From positions 210,649,001 to 210,713,000 of the forward strand of contig CM032228.1 in NCBI GenBank assembly GCA_019009955.1: a stretch of 64,000 nt of DNA. Direction: 5' to 3'. Shown here one piece after another: positions 49,070-59,265 of the stretch (position 1 is its first letter; each line of letters opens with the position of its first letter). The translations under genes and the position numbers were made by a program. The DNA is from Riptortus pedestris (taxonomy: Eukaryota > Arthropoda > Insecta > Hemiptera > Alydidae). The notes under the pieces were generated by a model. The model ran no database searches. It was not told the DNA's origin and saw nothing but the letters and a program-made list of their open reading frames with translations.

Positions 49070-49533
49070 TTTATATATTCTTCATATTTTCCTGGCTAGG
49101 GTCAACGATAAAAAACAATTTTTTTTTCGCGTAAACTTTATTGGTACTGCCCTACATGTTTCGTGGTCTATATACCACCTCTTCAGGGGCTTTCCCTTTT
49201 CAATAAGTAATAACATTAATTTTAAAATAATTAAAAACATTAATTTAGCAGAACCCTATGATAATTCTTTACTAAATAGAGTATTAAGAAGTGACTACTT
49301 ACTACTAGTGACTATTTACTAAATCTAAATTAAGTATAGATTGCTACTTACATTACTGAAGTGCTCGTTTCCCTCTTACATTCGTTGCGACTGTCCTCAA
49401 TGGGGAGGTCTTAATACTGAGGTTCCGGAAGTAGGTTGTCAGCTGATTACAAATTGATTATTTACACGTCAACCTTGAACTCGATTATTTCGCGTAAAAA
49501 TTTAAAATCTATTAATTTATTTTAAGATAATAT
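49070..49533 (-). mobile_element. PLE 3' end with hammerhead-like tail
   Basis: Minus strand: a coding-like LTTYFRNLSIKTSPLRTVAT stretch (49375-49460 region), an AT-rich 3' UTR, then the tail with a hammerhead-like core and ACCAATAAAGTTTACGCG. It is the continuation of the GIY-YIG remnant at 50225-50640, separated from it only by the solo LTR at 49534-50216. Confidence 0.65.
49149..49190 (-). ncRNA. Hammerhead-ribozyme motif in PLE tail
   Basis: A 42-nt arrangement on the minus strand: GCCC, CTGAAGA (49180-49186), a 17-nt hairpin with 5-bp stem (pairs include GTGGT/ACCAC), GAA, the palindrome ACATGT (49154-49159), A, then GGGC. GCCC and GGGC pair as stem I on both sides of the catalytic core. 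CTGANGA and GAA(A) are the conserved hammerhead core. The palindrome can form stem III between two RNA copies. Type I hammerheads with minimal stem III are known from Penelope-like retroelements. All core bases are intact. Self-cleavage is inferred. Confidence 0.7.
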
Positions 49534-49563
49534 TGTTGCGAAAATTAAATAGATGAATAATCC

Positions 49564-49657
<94 letters not shown>

Positions 49658-50216
49658 CGAATTTGGAAAGTGTGACGTAGATCAAAGAAACCGACAGAAT
49701 GTCCTAGGTCCTACCAGTACCTTCCAGCCAGACGTCGAGGGGTCCAGACAATTCTACTTTGATGTATGCCGACAAGCTATATAAAGAAGGCCCTGCCGCG
49801 AGCGAGTCAGTTTTATTCTCACCTGTCTTGATGTTCACATCAGTGTTACAGTGCGACTTAGTGCAGTGCGGTAAAGTGTTTTTATAAGAAGAACAGTGTT
49901 GTGCCGTGACTGTAAGTAACAGTTTAGTGCCGTGTTTAAGACAGTGCAGTGCCGCGAAGTCAAGGAAAGTGCAGTGACGTCTTTTTGTGAATTTCAGTGA
50001 CCGTGAGTGAATTGTTGTACTGTGTAATCTGAAGAATAGTGACGCTATCAGTGTAAACTGTGAGTAGTAATTAAGAATAATTACCAAGTGTATTGTACAT
50101 TGTGAAATAAATTGTGCAGTGATAAAAACTGTGAAACTTGCGAGTATTTAATTTTGCAATCCAAAAGAACTCTTATTAAAAACGTTTATTACTGGTTTTG
50201 GTAATAAAACGTAACA
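49534..50216 (+). mobile_element. Solo LTR, copy 1 (Gypsy/17.6-297-like)
   Basis: TGTTGCGAAAATTAAAT...AAAACGTAACA, 683 bp, with 6-bp-scale inverted ends TGTT/AACA and 4-bp target duplications ATAT (49530-49533, 50217-50220). TATATAAAG (49778-49786) lies about 31 bp before an arthropod initiator TCAGTT (49807-49812). AATAAA at 50106-50111 ends a presumed R region. The R region is full of AGTGC/CAGTG repeats. No primer-binding site or internal region follows, so it is solo. ATAT target preference recalls the 17.6/297 group of Gypsy-type elements (inference). It interrupts a PLE. Confidence 0.85.
49567..49654. repeat. (GA)n tract inside the LTR
   Basis: About 88 bp of GA near the left end of the LTR. 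The other LTR has only about 12 bp of GA-rich sequence at the same place. Confidence 0.95.
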
Positions 50217-50224
50217 ATATGTTA

Positions 50225-50640
50225 TAGAATATTTGAATGAGGTATTTAATTTCTGTTTTTTTGGGTACAGCGTTTTTTTCTATTTTTTATTATGTGAATA
50301 TTTTCTTTTATTTTTCATCTAGTGTTATTTCTTTCTTTATCAATTATTTGAACTTTTTCAAAATTGAAGGTGTGTTTCTTGGAGATGGCATGATCTGTCA
50401 TGGCAGTTTTATTTTCATTATTGTCAATACTTTTTACGTGTTGCTTTAACCTTTTATTCAGCAGCTGCGAGGATTTTCCAAAATAAGTTCCATTGCAGGT
50501 TTCACAGCTTATTTCGTATATATTATATTCAGATTTTGATCATATTACTTTATCTTTAGTTCTAGTAGGATTTTATTGGATTTTTTGTTATATTTCCAGG
50601 CTATATTACATACCTCGTCACAAATTTGCTTCAGTTTTTA
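50225..50640 (-). pseudogene. PLE GIY-YIG endonuclease remnant
   Basis: On the minus strand: [20 protein letters not shown], then IIYEISCETCNGTYFGKSSQ, LLNKRLKQHVKSIDNNENKT, AMTDHAISKKHTFNFEKVQI, IDKERNN. These are the IYEI (GIY) and YFGKS (YIG) halves, the Cys pair, the R..QH motif and the DHA..HTF.F pattern of PLE endonuclease domains. The sequence diverges strongly from the PLE at 13382, so it is a different PLE family. Upstream RT is lost into a (TA)n region. Stops interrupt the frame. Confidence 0.75.
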
Positions 50641-50661
50641 TTTATTTGAGTGTAGAATGAA

Positions 50662-50664
<3 letters not shown>

Positions 50665-50747
<83 letters not shown>

Positions 50748-50752
50748 AATGA

Positions 50753-50797
<45 letters not shown>

Positions 50798-50870
50798 AAT
50801 GAATATACATATATATATATATATATATATATTGATATACATGATATATTGAATATGAATATATATATTT
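50665..50870. repeat. Compound (TA)n block with repeated spacer
   Basis: Three (TA)n runs are separated by two copies of the same spacer TTTGAATGAATATACAT, so the block grew by duplication of a larger unit. Confidence 0.9.
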
Positions 50871-51087
50871 GAACGGTTGTAATTTTATTTTATCCAAGTA
50901 ATCTTATAATTGTTTTTTATTATTTTCTAATAAGATGTGAGAATTAAGTTTATTATTTTTATTAATCTGTTTGTGATTAATTAACGCTAAGAAGTCTGTT
51001 ATTGAGGTGTGTTGAAATTTCGTTTTCTTTTTTTTTTTTTTGGTGTTTATCGTCTGGTCGATCACTTTAATGTTATTATATTTTGAA

Positions 51088-51205
51088 GCCCCTGAAGTGG
51101 TGGTGTATAGACCACAAAACTTGTATGGCACTATCAATAAAATTTACGCGAAAAAACTGTTTTTTATTGGTGACCCCTGCCAAGAAAATATGAAGAATAT
51201 TTAAA
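51088..51205 (+). mobile_element. PLE tail, inverted duplicate of 49070-49190
   Basis: GCCCCTGAAGTGGTGGTGTA, TAGACCACAAAACTTGTATG, AATAAAATTTACGCGAAAAA, TTTTTTATTGGTGACCCCTG, AAAATATGAAGAATATTT match the minus-strand tail at 49190-49070. The ribozyme-like core is broken here (CTGAAGT, AAAA for GAAA). Opposite orientation around the GIY-YIG remnant resembles the inverted terminal arrangements reported for Penelope-like elements. Confidence 0.7.
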
Positions 51206-51289
51206 AAATTAGTTATCATTATAAGATATCGAACAGATTACTGTGGCATATAGAAAATTTAATAAGATCTTATATTTGAACATGAATCT

Positions 51290-52254
51290 CCTTGTTTTCT
51301 CTGGTCCCGAACTTGAGAGTACAGATATCTATAACCTCTCTAAATCTGGCTGTAAGTGTCATTGATCTCAGATTTAATGAGAAATTCAAGTTGGAAGCCC
51401 TTTACACCGCTGGAGAACCCATCCAATTCCCATCCAGTAATCATGGATCAAACGGAACAACCCTCCGGACCATCCCTGATTAACAATTATCACAGTCCTT
51501 GTGATGGGAAGCACACTATCCATTATTGGAGGCTACCATTCCCTTCAGAATACATTCTAACAAAATTATTCACATAAATGCATCCTTTTGGTATATTTTG
51601 TCCCTTAATTATTATTAACAGAAATAAAGCTCCTATAAAATGAACATTATAATATATTCGTTATCAGATTGCAGTCAGGTATTAGGTAATCGTTTAGTCA
51701 TTATGACCACCAGTAAATTCTTTATTGTGGACTTGTTGATTAAATTGGTTCTGGCATATTTACAAGTCCCGCATATTACAATGAATTCAATTACAAATCC
51801 GTGCATTCAACCTGAAGGTAATTTAAAGTTGTCTCCAACAGAGAGTAATAACCAATCAGAATAAAAGGTTATAAATAAAAATTGTTTTATAAGCTTTTTG
51901 ACAGGTATGTTTAATTAAACAGTTTTCCCTCATCCCAGTACCCCTGGCAAAAGGAAATTTATTAGTTCTCAGCCATGGCTACCTTCCACTATATTTTATT
52001 ATTATTTATTAACGTCCAATTTTCACAAGTGTGGCTACACTATATTTTAGCTTCTAAATAAAGCACAAAAATTAAATAAAATATAGAAATAAGTTTGCAA
52101 GACCGTGAAATATCACTCAAGACAATGTATATAAGTAATAACCAGAAACAATAATTTTAGTTAATTTAGAATCGAAATTGGTACAAACTGGTTAAGGTTT
52201 TTAAATTTAGAATAGGTATATGGTCTTTTAATGAATAGCGCACCGTTTTACTTT
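51290..52254. other. Stretch with no confident gene
   Basis: Frames at 51292-51577 and 51640-51864 show no domain. A SINE tail fragment (TTATTTATTAACGTCCAATT) is visible at 51999-52030. Confidence 0.35.
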
Positions 52255-52720
52255 AGGTTTAGCAGATTCCCCCTGAGGATAATCAATTCTTCAGGTTGTA
52301 CGCGAAACATTTTGTTCCTACCAAGGGACTTAATAAAAATGTCTGTTACCGCTGTAGTGTTCGTCATTTTAATTTGATCGTTACTAAAATCGCTAATTCA
52401 GCGTTTTATGTAAAACTAAAGATCAAGTTCATTAACGGCTAAAATCTAACAGGATGGCGGGGATGGGGCGTTAAAGAGGGGAGAAGCAAAAAATAGAAAC
52501 ATCTCCGCTGAAGGGAATCAGATCGAAAAATTATATATAACCAACCTATTTGCAAATTTAATTTCCTATAAACATTGTTCTATATTTCAAAATAAATTTG
52601 TTCTCTATCACGAACGTTATCCGAGATATTTTATTTTCAAATTTCGGCCAGCAGTAAACCTGTGTAAACTAGTGAACCTCCACTCCTACTCAAGAGATTT
52701 TTCAGAAATTGCGTCACTCT
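52255..52720 (+). mobile_element. Helentron-like short element (version B), 3'-truncated
   Basis: GGTTTAGCAGATTCCCCCTG (left end, palindrome decayed), TGTCTGTTACCGCTGTAGTG, GATCAAGTTCATTAACGGCT, GGCGGGGATGGGGCG, GAATCAGATCGAAAAATTAT, TATCCGAGATATTTTATTTT, CTCCACTCCTACTCAAG. No (TA)n tract and no right terminus. Confidence 0.7.
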
Positions 52721-53379
52721 ACATATTTCATGTCCAAAATAAATTTCAAGTTGTGCTCACATAGGCTTCTTATTAGTACAGAAATATAAATCTAAATTTG
52801 AGATGACGATCAGCTTACTATTCAACCAAGACGGAAAGAAATTAGCTAACAAGGCTTTTTAAAATTATTCAGTTATCGCTAAGTGATTGGCAGTAACAAT
52901 TCAGTTTAGTCTTTCGAGGGACAATTGTCGCTTGGTTCAGATCTATATCTTCAAAGTACTTGTGACCCTTCGAGTTCAATCAGCGAGCTTGTATAAATAA
53001 TTATTAATTGTATTTTTTTAATTGGTGGTCAGTCGAATTTTAATTTGTGTTATGAAGCATCTTAATGGTGGTTTGATTCTTTGTCAGTTTCAGTCATTTT
53101 TCTTCCCAATTAGCGTGCATATCTTTGCAAACTATTGTATTTATAAAACACAAGAGGATGAGAGTTGCTGTATCCAAATCTGTGAGAGAAACTGTGTTGT
53201 TTTCTTCGAGTAAGAACAACAATTTATTGCTGTCTAACAGGACGGATCACAACTTTTTCGGATGATTTCGAAACGTTAGCTCTGCCTATATAGTTATTAA
53301 ACAGGGCAGATCAGTGAGACAAGGTTATAAATGTTGTTATTCGGGACAATCTAAACAAGAAGTCAAGTTCTCTTAGAAG

Positions 53380-54450
53380 GGAAGACTACATACATGCGGA
53401 TTTTGGTAAAGATATATGTGATCTCGATGAAAAACTATTGGAAAATAAAGGAAGCTTTCATTAATAAAATAGAAAAATACCAACACCCAAACATCATATA
53501 CACTGATGGCTCGAAAATTGCCGAGTCTTCCTCCTACGCCTACTATGAAGAAAATGGCTTCCAAAAATTCAAGCTTAACAAATTAACCAGCATCTGTTCG
53601 GCCGAACTATTCGCGATTCAGTTCGGTGCAATGCATTTGCAAACACTGGACTCTGAAATTCCTGATATGCACCGACTCGTTGAGTGCACTATTGAGTATT
53701 AAGAATGTATTTACAAACAATCCAATAGTACAAAAAATACATAACCATATACAAATGCTCCGAGAGTAAAAAGGGTTGTCTACTTCAAGTGGAATCCAAG
53801 CCACGTGGGAATAGATGGAAATGAAAAAGCAGATTTAGCAGCCAGAGAAGCCCACCAACTCGACTCCATCACCCTTAATAACATCCTAATTACATCTGCA
53901 GAACTCTATGAACCACTCAAAGAAGAAATTGATAAAAACTGGCAACAAATGTGGAACGAAACCCAGAACAATAAACTAAAAACTATTAAAACCTCCATCC
54001 GTCCGTGGACATATTCGACAAGAGACAACAGAAGAGATGAAGTCGTATTAGGAAGACTCCGAATAGTCCACACAAGATTTACTCATGGTTATCTTACGAC
54101 AAAAGATCAACCCCCGATTTGTGGGAAGTGTAACACAGATTTGACTATCTACCACATATTAATGGAATGCCAAAAGTATACAGATATTTGAAACGAATGC
54201 AATGTTTCCAATGATATAGAAGCCGCCCTTGGAGATGACCCCAAAGAGGTAGATAAATTGTTTAATTTTGTGAAAATTACGAATTTATACAAATAAATTT
54301 AAATTGCAAGGTTTTTTGTATACTCGTTTATATTGTTAAAATGGCGATATGGATGAAGATAAAAACGTGAGTTATAGATATTACAAGGCGATGATAACCT
54401 AGTAGTTTTTCGCCCTAAAACCCTACGAAACAAACAAACAAATATGTGAT
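53380..54450 (+). mobile_element. Non-LTR retrotransposon 3' end with RNase H (I-like)
   Basis: An RNase H domain, a C-terminal Cys/His region and a 3' UTR ending in ACAAACAAACAAAT (about 54450). RNase H after RT is found in I-superfamily LINEs. The RT and ORF1 are missing, which fits 5' truncation by incomplete reverse transcription. It lies between the two solo LTRs but is unrelated to them. Confidence 0.75.
53440..54296 (+). pseudogene. LINE RNase H and C-terminal zinc-knuckle remnant
   Basis: IIYTDGSK gives the first catalytic Asp. ICSAELFAIQ gives the catalytic Glu. CTDSLSAL (after a frameshift near 53670) gives the next Asp. A second frameshift near 53770 leads to HVGIDGNEKADLAAREA with the last His/Asp. 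The frame then continues with VLGRLRIVHTRFTHGYLTT and CGKCN..LTIYHILMEC, a CCHC knuckle. An in-frame TGA at 54189 interrupts, yet the frame runs on to a natural-looking stop at 54294-54296. Function in the living element: removal of RNA from the RNA-DNA hybrid. Confidence 0.8.
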
Positions 54451-55610
54451 CTTTTCAATTCTATATAGGAGGCTTAATTAGTAATCACGTTGTTATACTT
54501 AATTGATTCACAATATTGAAACCACAGCGGAGAACTATCATTATGAATCCTACAGAATTAATAATTGGTTCTCAATAAATGTAATCGAAAAAGAAAAAAA
54601 AATCGCACTTGCTTATAAAGCAGAAGTGGCGTTAAAAACTAGGAAAATTAATATTTTAATGAGATAATAACTTTTCGAACGCTGCTCACCTGATGTGCAT
54701 ATAATCCAAGAGCAGGTGGTTTTAATCGTCCCATTACAGCTCCCAGCAGTTTAACTAGATTGCTACTTTACTATTAATTGCAAAAAAAAACAACACTGAA
54801 ATTGTTGAACGTACTTTACTGCCATAATTACTCCATTTATAGAAATATGAATTTTTAAAAAAAAATAACAATAAATATTAAAAGAGTTAAATTTAATATT
54901 TAGGATCTGTATTATTGAGCTATTTTTTATGTTCCGGAATAGGGGTTGTTTTATTTGAACTCAATTTTAGAGAAAGATAAAAGTACAATGGAACATGTCA
55001 AACTGATTATTTCCACTTTAAAACTGATTCAACTTTATTTAGAAAATTGTTGCCTGATTTAGTCTATCTACTCTCTGAATGAGAATATTGTAAATCACCA
55101 GGCGTTATAGCTTAGAATTCAAACCAGCTTAGAGGTTGGAGATAAAAATCTATTTTGAACACCACATGACTTCCTTATACTCCTTCCAAATTAAATAAAC
55201 ATAATGAATTTATGGGCTTCATTTAAATTGATTTCGTTTGAGAGTAACATACCATATCTCTTTTCCAATGTTTTGGATCAAAAAATTTTATACAACGCAA
55301 TTAATAGATCTGCTCATGAGAAAAAATTGGTTCTTTATAGCTCTTATAGATATGAAAAAATGTTGATTTTTCTTTTTCATCTCTGCGTTCCACTAATCTG
55401 GACGTTACAACAATCCTAAATATGAAATGAGACATTCTAAAGTTAGCCATTCAATCCGGCTATTATACTAGCTACGTACACTCATAACGCCGAAACTAGT
55501 CAAACTGGATTGGGGGGGGGGGGGGTCTTAACGGATAATTTCGTATAAGTTGGGAATTGAAAATTTGTTTATAACAACATTACCTTTACTTTGTACACGG
55601 GAGTAAGAAT
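54451..55610. other. AT-rich stretch, nothing confident
   Basis: A G-run with AACTAGTCAAACTGGATTGG at 55495-55530 faintly recalls the Helentron-like right half. Nothing else recognised. Confidence 0.35.
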
Positions 55611-55623
55611 TCACTGTAAATAT

Positions 55624-56256
55624 TGTTGCGAAAATTAAATACATGAATAATCTTTCAGAAAGAGAGAGTCGCGTATTTGGAAAGTGTGACGTAGATCAAA
55701 GAAAACGGCAGAATGTTCAGGGTCCTACCAGTACCTTCCAGCCAGACATCGAAGAGTCTAGACAATTCCCCTTTGATGTATGCCGCCACCCTATATAAAG
55801 AATGGCTAGCCGCGAGCGAGTCAGTTTTATGCTCAGCGATCTTGATGGTCACATCAGTGCTACAGTGCGACTTAGTGCAGTGCGATAAAGTGTTTTTAGA
55901 AGAAGAACAGTGTTGTGCCGTGACTGTAAGTAACAGTTTAGTGCCGTGTTTAAGACAGTGCAGTGCCGCGAAGTAAAGGACAGTGAAGTGCCGCGAAGTC
56001 AAGGACAGTGCAGTGCCGTCTTGTTGTGAATTTCAGTAACCGTGAGTGAATTGTTGGACTGTGTAATCTGAAGAACAGTGACGCTATCAGTGTATACTGT
56101 AAGTAGTAATTAAGAATAATTACCAAGTGTATTGCGCATTGTGAAATAAATTGTGCAGTGATAAAAACTGTGAAACTTGCGAGTATTTAATTTTGCAATC
56201 CAAAAGAACTCTTATTAAAAACGTTTATTACTAGTTTTGGTAATAAAAACGTAACA
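55624..56256 (+). mobile_element. Solo LTR, copy 2
   Basis: Same LTR family as 49534-50216: TGTTGCG...GTAACA, 633 bp, with target duplications ATAT (55620-55623, 56257-56260). TATATAAAG is at 55792-55800, TCAGTT at 55821-55826 and AATAAA at 56145-56150. It differs by a very short GA tract and by one extra tandem unit (GACAGTG[A/C]AGTGCCGCGAAG) near 55956-56005. No internal region on either side. Confidence 0.85.
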
Positions 56257-56270
56257 ATATGTTTGTCTTA

Positions 56271-56330
56271 CATTCGTTGTACACGTTTCACGCCTCCTGG
56301 CACGCCTCTTCAGGAACGTAAATTCTAAAC
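56271..56330 (-). mobile_element. PLE tail fragment with hammerhead-like core
   Basis: Minus strand: CTGAAGA (56307-56313), a 17-nt hairpin containing GCC..GGC, GAA, ACGTGT (self-complementary allowing G-U pairs), A, then CAACG, which can pair with CGTT before the core after one mismatch. It starts 14 bp after the solo LTR. A different sequence from the 49149 core, so another PLE family. Confidence 0.5.
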
Positions 56331-56334
56331 AAAT

Positions 56335-56944
56335 AAAATTCACTCTCTGCGTTCACAAGGTAACATTCCTCTTGAGGGAGGTAATGGCTGACTTATGAAA
56401 ATTAATATGGCTGATATTTATCAGTTGCAACATCCAAATTTTAAAAACCTAGGCTCTGAGCATAAAATATGATTGTGATTGTCAAAGTTATCTCTAAAGC
56501 GAATTATTTTTAGTTAAATTTAATAACTGAAGATAACTGAACACACCTCTATCAAACTCTTCTGATAGAAGAAAAGGTACACAATAATAAAATGTAATAT
56601 AAAAATTTAAATAAATGAGCCAAAATACGCCCGATCTGTTTACAGGAAACCCTGACTAAGACATAATTCTGACACAAACAGACATGCATGAAAGGAACAA
56701 TATTGAGCAACTTAACGTAATAGTGATAATAACAGCAGACTATACTCTTTAAATGATAATTACTACATTTTAAACGTTATAAAGATATTTTTAAAGTTGC
56801 GAGATGCATATAACACATTAACATATAACTGCCCTTAATTGCGCGAAAACATGTAATAAAAAATTATCAAATTCAAATAGCATAAATATCCACTGACAAA
56901 TTTGAATGGATAAATATTAGTATAAATACAAATCAACAAAATTA
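56335..56944. other. AT-rich stretch, nothing recognised
   Basis: No repeat or exon landmark seen. Confidence 0.4.
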
Positions 56945-57120
56945 AATTATTTATCAACGTCCACTTTTTGCAACTAAGGCTAATTGGGATGGGTTATCTA
57001 CACGTTGCCAACCTTTTCTAGTCTGGATGGGACTAAGGATTTTATTTAATGAATTTCGTCACGAAATAAATTCCTTTGCCCAGGCGGGAATCGAACTCGT
57101 CACTCTAGGCTTACCTGTGA
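56945..57120 (-). repeat. tRNA-type SINE, 5'-clipped
   Basis: TTATTTATCAACGTCCACTT, TTGCAACTAAGGCTAATTGG, CCTTTTCTAGTCTGGATGGG, CCAGGCGGGAATCGAACTCG (intact B box on the minus strand). The A-box half is missing. Its tail shows the uninterrupted CACTTTTTGCAAC site used as the empty-site reference for the insertion at 58621. Confidence 0.85.
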
Positions 57121-57124
57121 TAAA

Positions 57125-57262
57125 AAAGACTAATTTTAAATATGTACATCATAAAACTTCCTGACTAGTGACCTTAAATATTCGAAAAACTTGTTTATGC
57201 TAAATTCTTTAATCTACCCAAGGCATTTCGTAGAACATTTGGTCTTCAGGGGCAAAAATTAG
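57125..57262 (-). mobile_element. Likely PLE tail fragment
   Basis: Minus strand: GCCCCTGAAGACCAAATGTTC, TACGAAATGCC, TTGGGTAGATTAAAGAATTT. CTGAAGA and GAAA are present with a short spacer, but stem pairing is poor, so any ribozyme core is decayed. Confidence 0.4.
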
Positions 57263-57264
57263 AC

Positions 57265-58070
57265 CTGTATAATATCAGTGACAAATTTTGTATAATTACA
57301 ATTTTTAAATCCACAAAACACTTATTCATAGTTATTAATCTATTATCTTAATTTAAAAATTAATACTTTGGATACCTGATTAATACTTCCAATCTGGATC
57401 CGTCCAATTTGAGGGTGGTTGAATATTAAAGAAAATATAACACGTGGCAATGCCAATCATGGTGGAACCGATAAGCTATTTTGAATAGAATAAATAAATA
57501 TTCTAAAATGTAATACAAATTATCTCTTTGACAGGTAATGTCGTTCAATTATTTTTCTATACATTAGATTTTAATCGAATTATTTATTTGTGTTTTTGTG
57601 TTTTCGGCCCTCAGTGAACCCCCACTCTTACTAAGTTTATTATATACAACTCGTATTCAGCTCAAATTACAAGTCTTCCATAGAACCAGATATAACTAAG
57701 AGAATATATCCTATAGAAAAAGGTTGTGTGAGCATCTGCTTGGTTCAGAAACCCAACGAAACTTTCTTTTCTAAACCACTAAACTTTCTTTTCTAAACCA
57801 TTATTTATGCTCATTCCACATTGTTTATTATTGCCTTCTTGGGAGACTAAAACATTACACTTTATTTTGAAGGTCAACAGTTTTATCAATGAATAAAGAA
57901 GAGGAAACATAATCAGATATTGATAAAACTAATCTTAACTGATAAGCGGTTACTCCGAAAATTCTACCAGACAAAACTAGGGTGAGTATTGAGAGTAATA
58001 GTGCACACTTCACAGTGTCAGTCGTTAATAAATAGTGCTCACAGTCACTTTTACTAACCATCAATAAAGC
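57265..58070. other. AT-rich stretch with a small tandem duplication
   Basis: A 22-bp unit (AAACTTTCTTTTCTAAACCA) is repeated at 57760-57805. TCGGCCCTCAGTGAACCCCC at 57604-57623 is a short piece of the Helentron-like version B block. No gene seen. Confidence 0.4.
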
Positions 58071-58072
58071 AC

Positions 58073-58128
<56 letters not shown>
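58071..58128. repeat. (TA)n microsatellite
   Basis: About 57 bp of TA with one CA interruption. Confidence 0.95.
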
Positions 58129-58132
<4 letters not shown>

Positions 58133-58589
58133 CTAACTCAAATATGTCCAACTGGCTTATTTTTGTTTATTATAAAAATGAATATGGATGTAGTCAATAT
58201 TTCCAATGTTTTGTTGAAGAAACACAGAATTTTTCTCATGTTAAAGGAAGAAATGCTTTGTTCTTGAATGTTACATTTTTGATCATCGCTATATTGATAT
58301 CATCAAAGCCAGAAGACGAATCTTTTATTCATTATTAACCTTATTTCTGAAAAGCAAATGGAGTATGTAAGATCAGATGAATCCGACTGGTTCCAAATAA
58401 ATTTACAGTTTCTAATCGATCAGAAGTGAGTCCGTTATTTGTGTTTTTGGAATTTAAAAGTTTATTATTGTTGTTATGACACAGATTTTCCTAACTTGCT
58501 TCCAGTAAGTCTCTTTTCAGCGATTTCAATTAAGGGAACAGATTACGAGTCGGGCGAAAAGAGTTATACTATTGTTGAAAATTATGATG

Positions 58590-58740
58590 TTATTATTATT
58601 ATTTATTAACGTCCACTTTTAGCAGATTTCCCTTAAGTGAAATCAGCTATTGAGGTCGTACTCATGACGCGATTTTCGAAAAATTTCTTCAAATGTCCAT
58701 CGATCCTACCCAGGAGATGACGAAAATGAGGTCCGTTCAA

Positions 58741-58797
<57 letters not shown>

Positions 58798-59265
58798 TAT
58801 ATATATATATTTGTCTGTTAACACTCTAGCGGTCGCAATTTTTGTTTAATCACCACCAAACGTGGTATTTAATCGTTTGATGTAAAAAGGAAGATCAAGT
58901 TCGTTAATGGCTGAAATCGGACCAGTGGGAGGGGGGTTTAGAGGGGGGATTTTCGAAATATCTCCGTTACTATACGTCGGATCGAAAAAGTGTACAGAAC
59001 CAATCTTATTGCAAATTAAATTTACTATAAGTATTGTTATATACATTTATTCTCTATCTTGAATATTAACCGAGATATTTGCATTTTTATAAGTATAACG
59101 GACGAGCTATGGTTCCCGCCAAAATCTAGTTCGGCCGTGTCTGTAACTGATCGGAACTCGTATGGAGATTTCTCTATTGTATAAGTTGACGTGGGAAATC
59201 TGCTTAGTTTACGCAGCACCTGCGTGACGGACTTTTTACAACTAAGGCTAATTGGGACAAATAAA
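58590..59265 (-). repeat. tRNA-type SINE, split by a Helentron-like element
   Basis: Left piece ATTATTTATTAACGTCCACTTTT (58590-58620), right piece ACAACTAAGGCTAATTGGGA (59238 on). Joined, they reproduce the SINE 3' end seen uninterrupted at 56950. The rest of the SINE is missing. Confidence 0.8.
58621..59236 (+). mobile_element. Helentron-like short element (version A), complete with defined insertion site
   Basis: Starts AGCAGATTTCCCTTAAGTGA and ends hairpin ACGCAG CAC CTGCGT, GACGGAC + T-run. Contains two (TA)n runs (58743-58812) and all version A blocks. Flanks are the two halves of a SINE: the empty site CACTTTTTGCAAC became CACTTTT / TTTTTACAAC, so insertion occurred inside a T-run with no clear target duplication, as in Helentrons. 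Confidence 0.92.

Noticed and set aside
49704..50087. 127-codon minus-strand frame and its partner at 55655-56002
   Set aside because: Both lie antisense in the solo LTRs and their similarity merely reflects the shared LTR sequence with its AGTGC repeats.
50631..50897. Tyr-Ile repeat frames (also at 45344, 58633, 59418)
   Set aside because: Translations of (TA)n microsatellites.
49534..56256. One LTR retrotransposon spanning both LTRs
   Set aside because: Each LTR has its own ATAT duplication, and the interval contains PLE and LINE remnants but no gag-pol, primer-binding site or polypurine tract.
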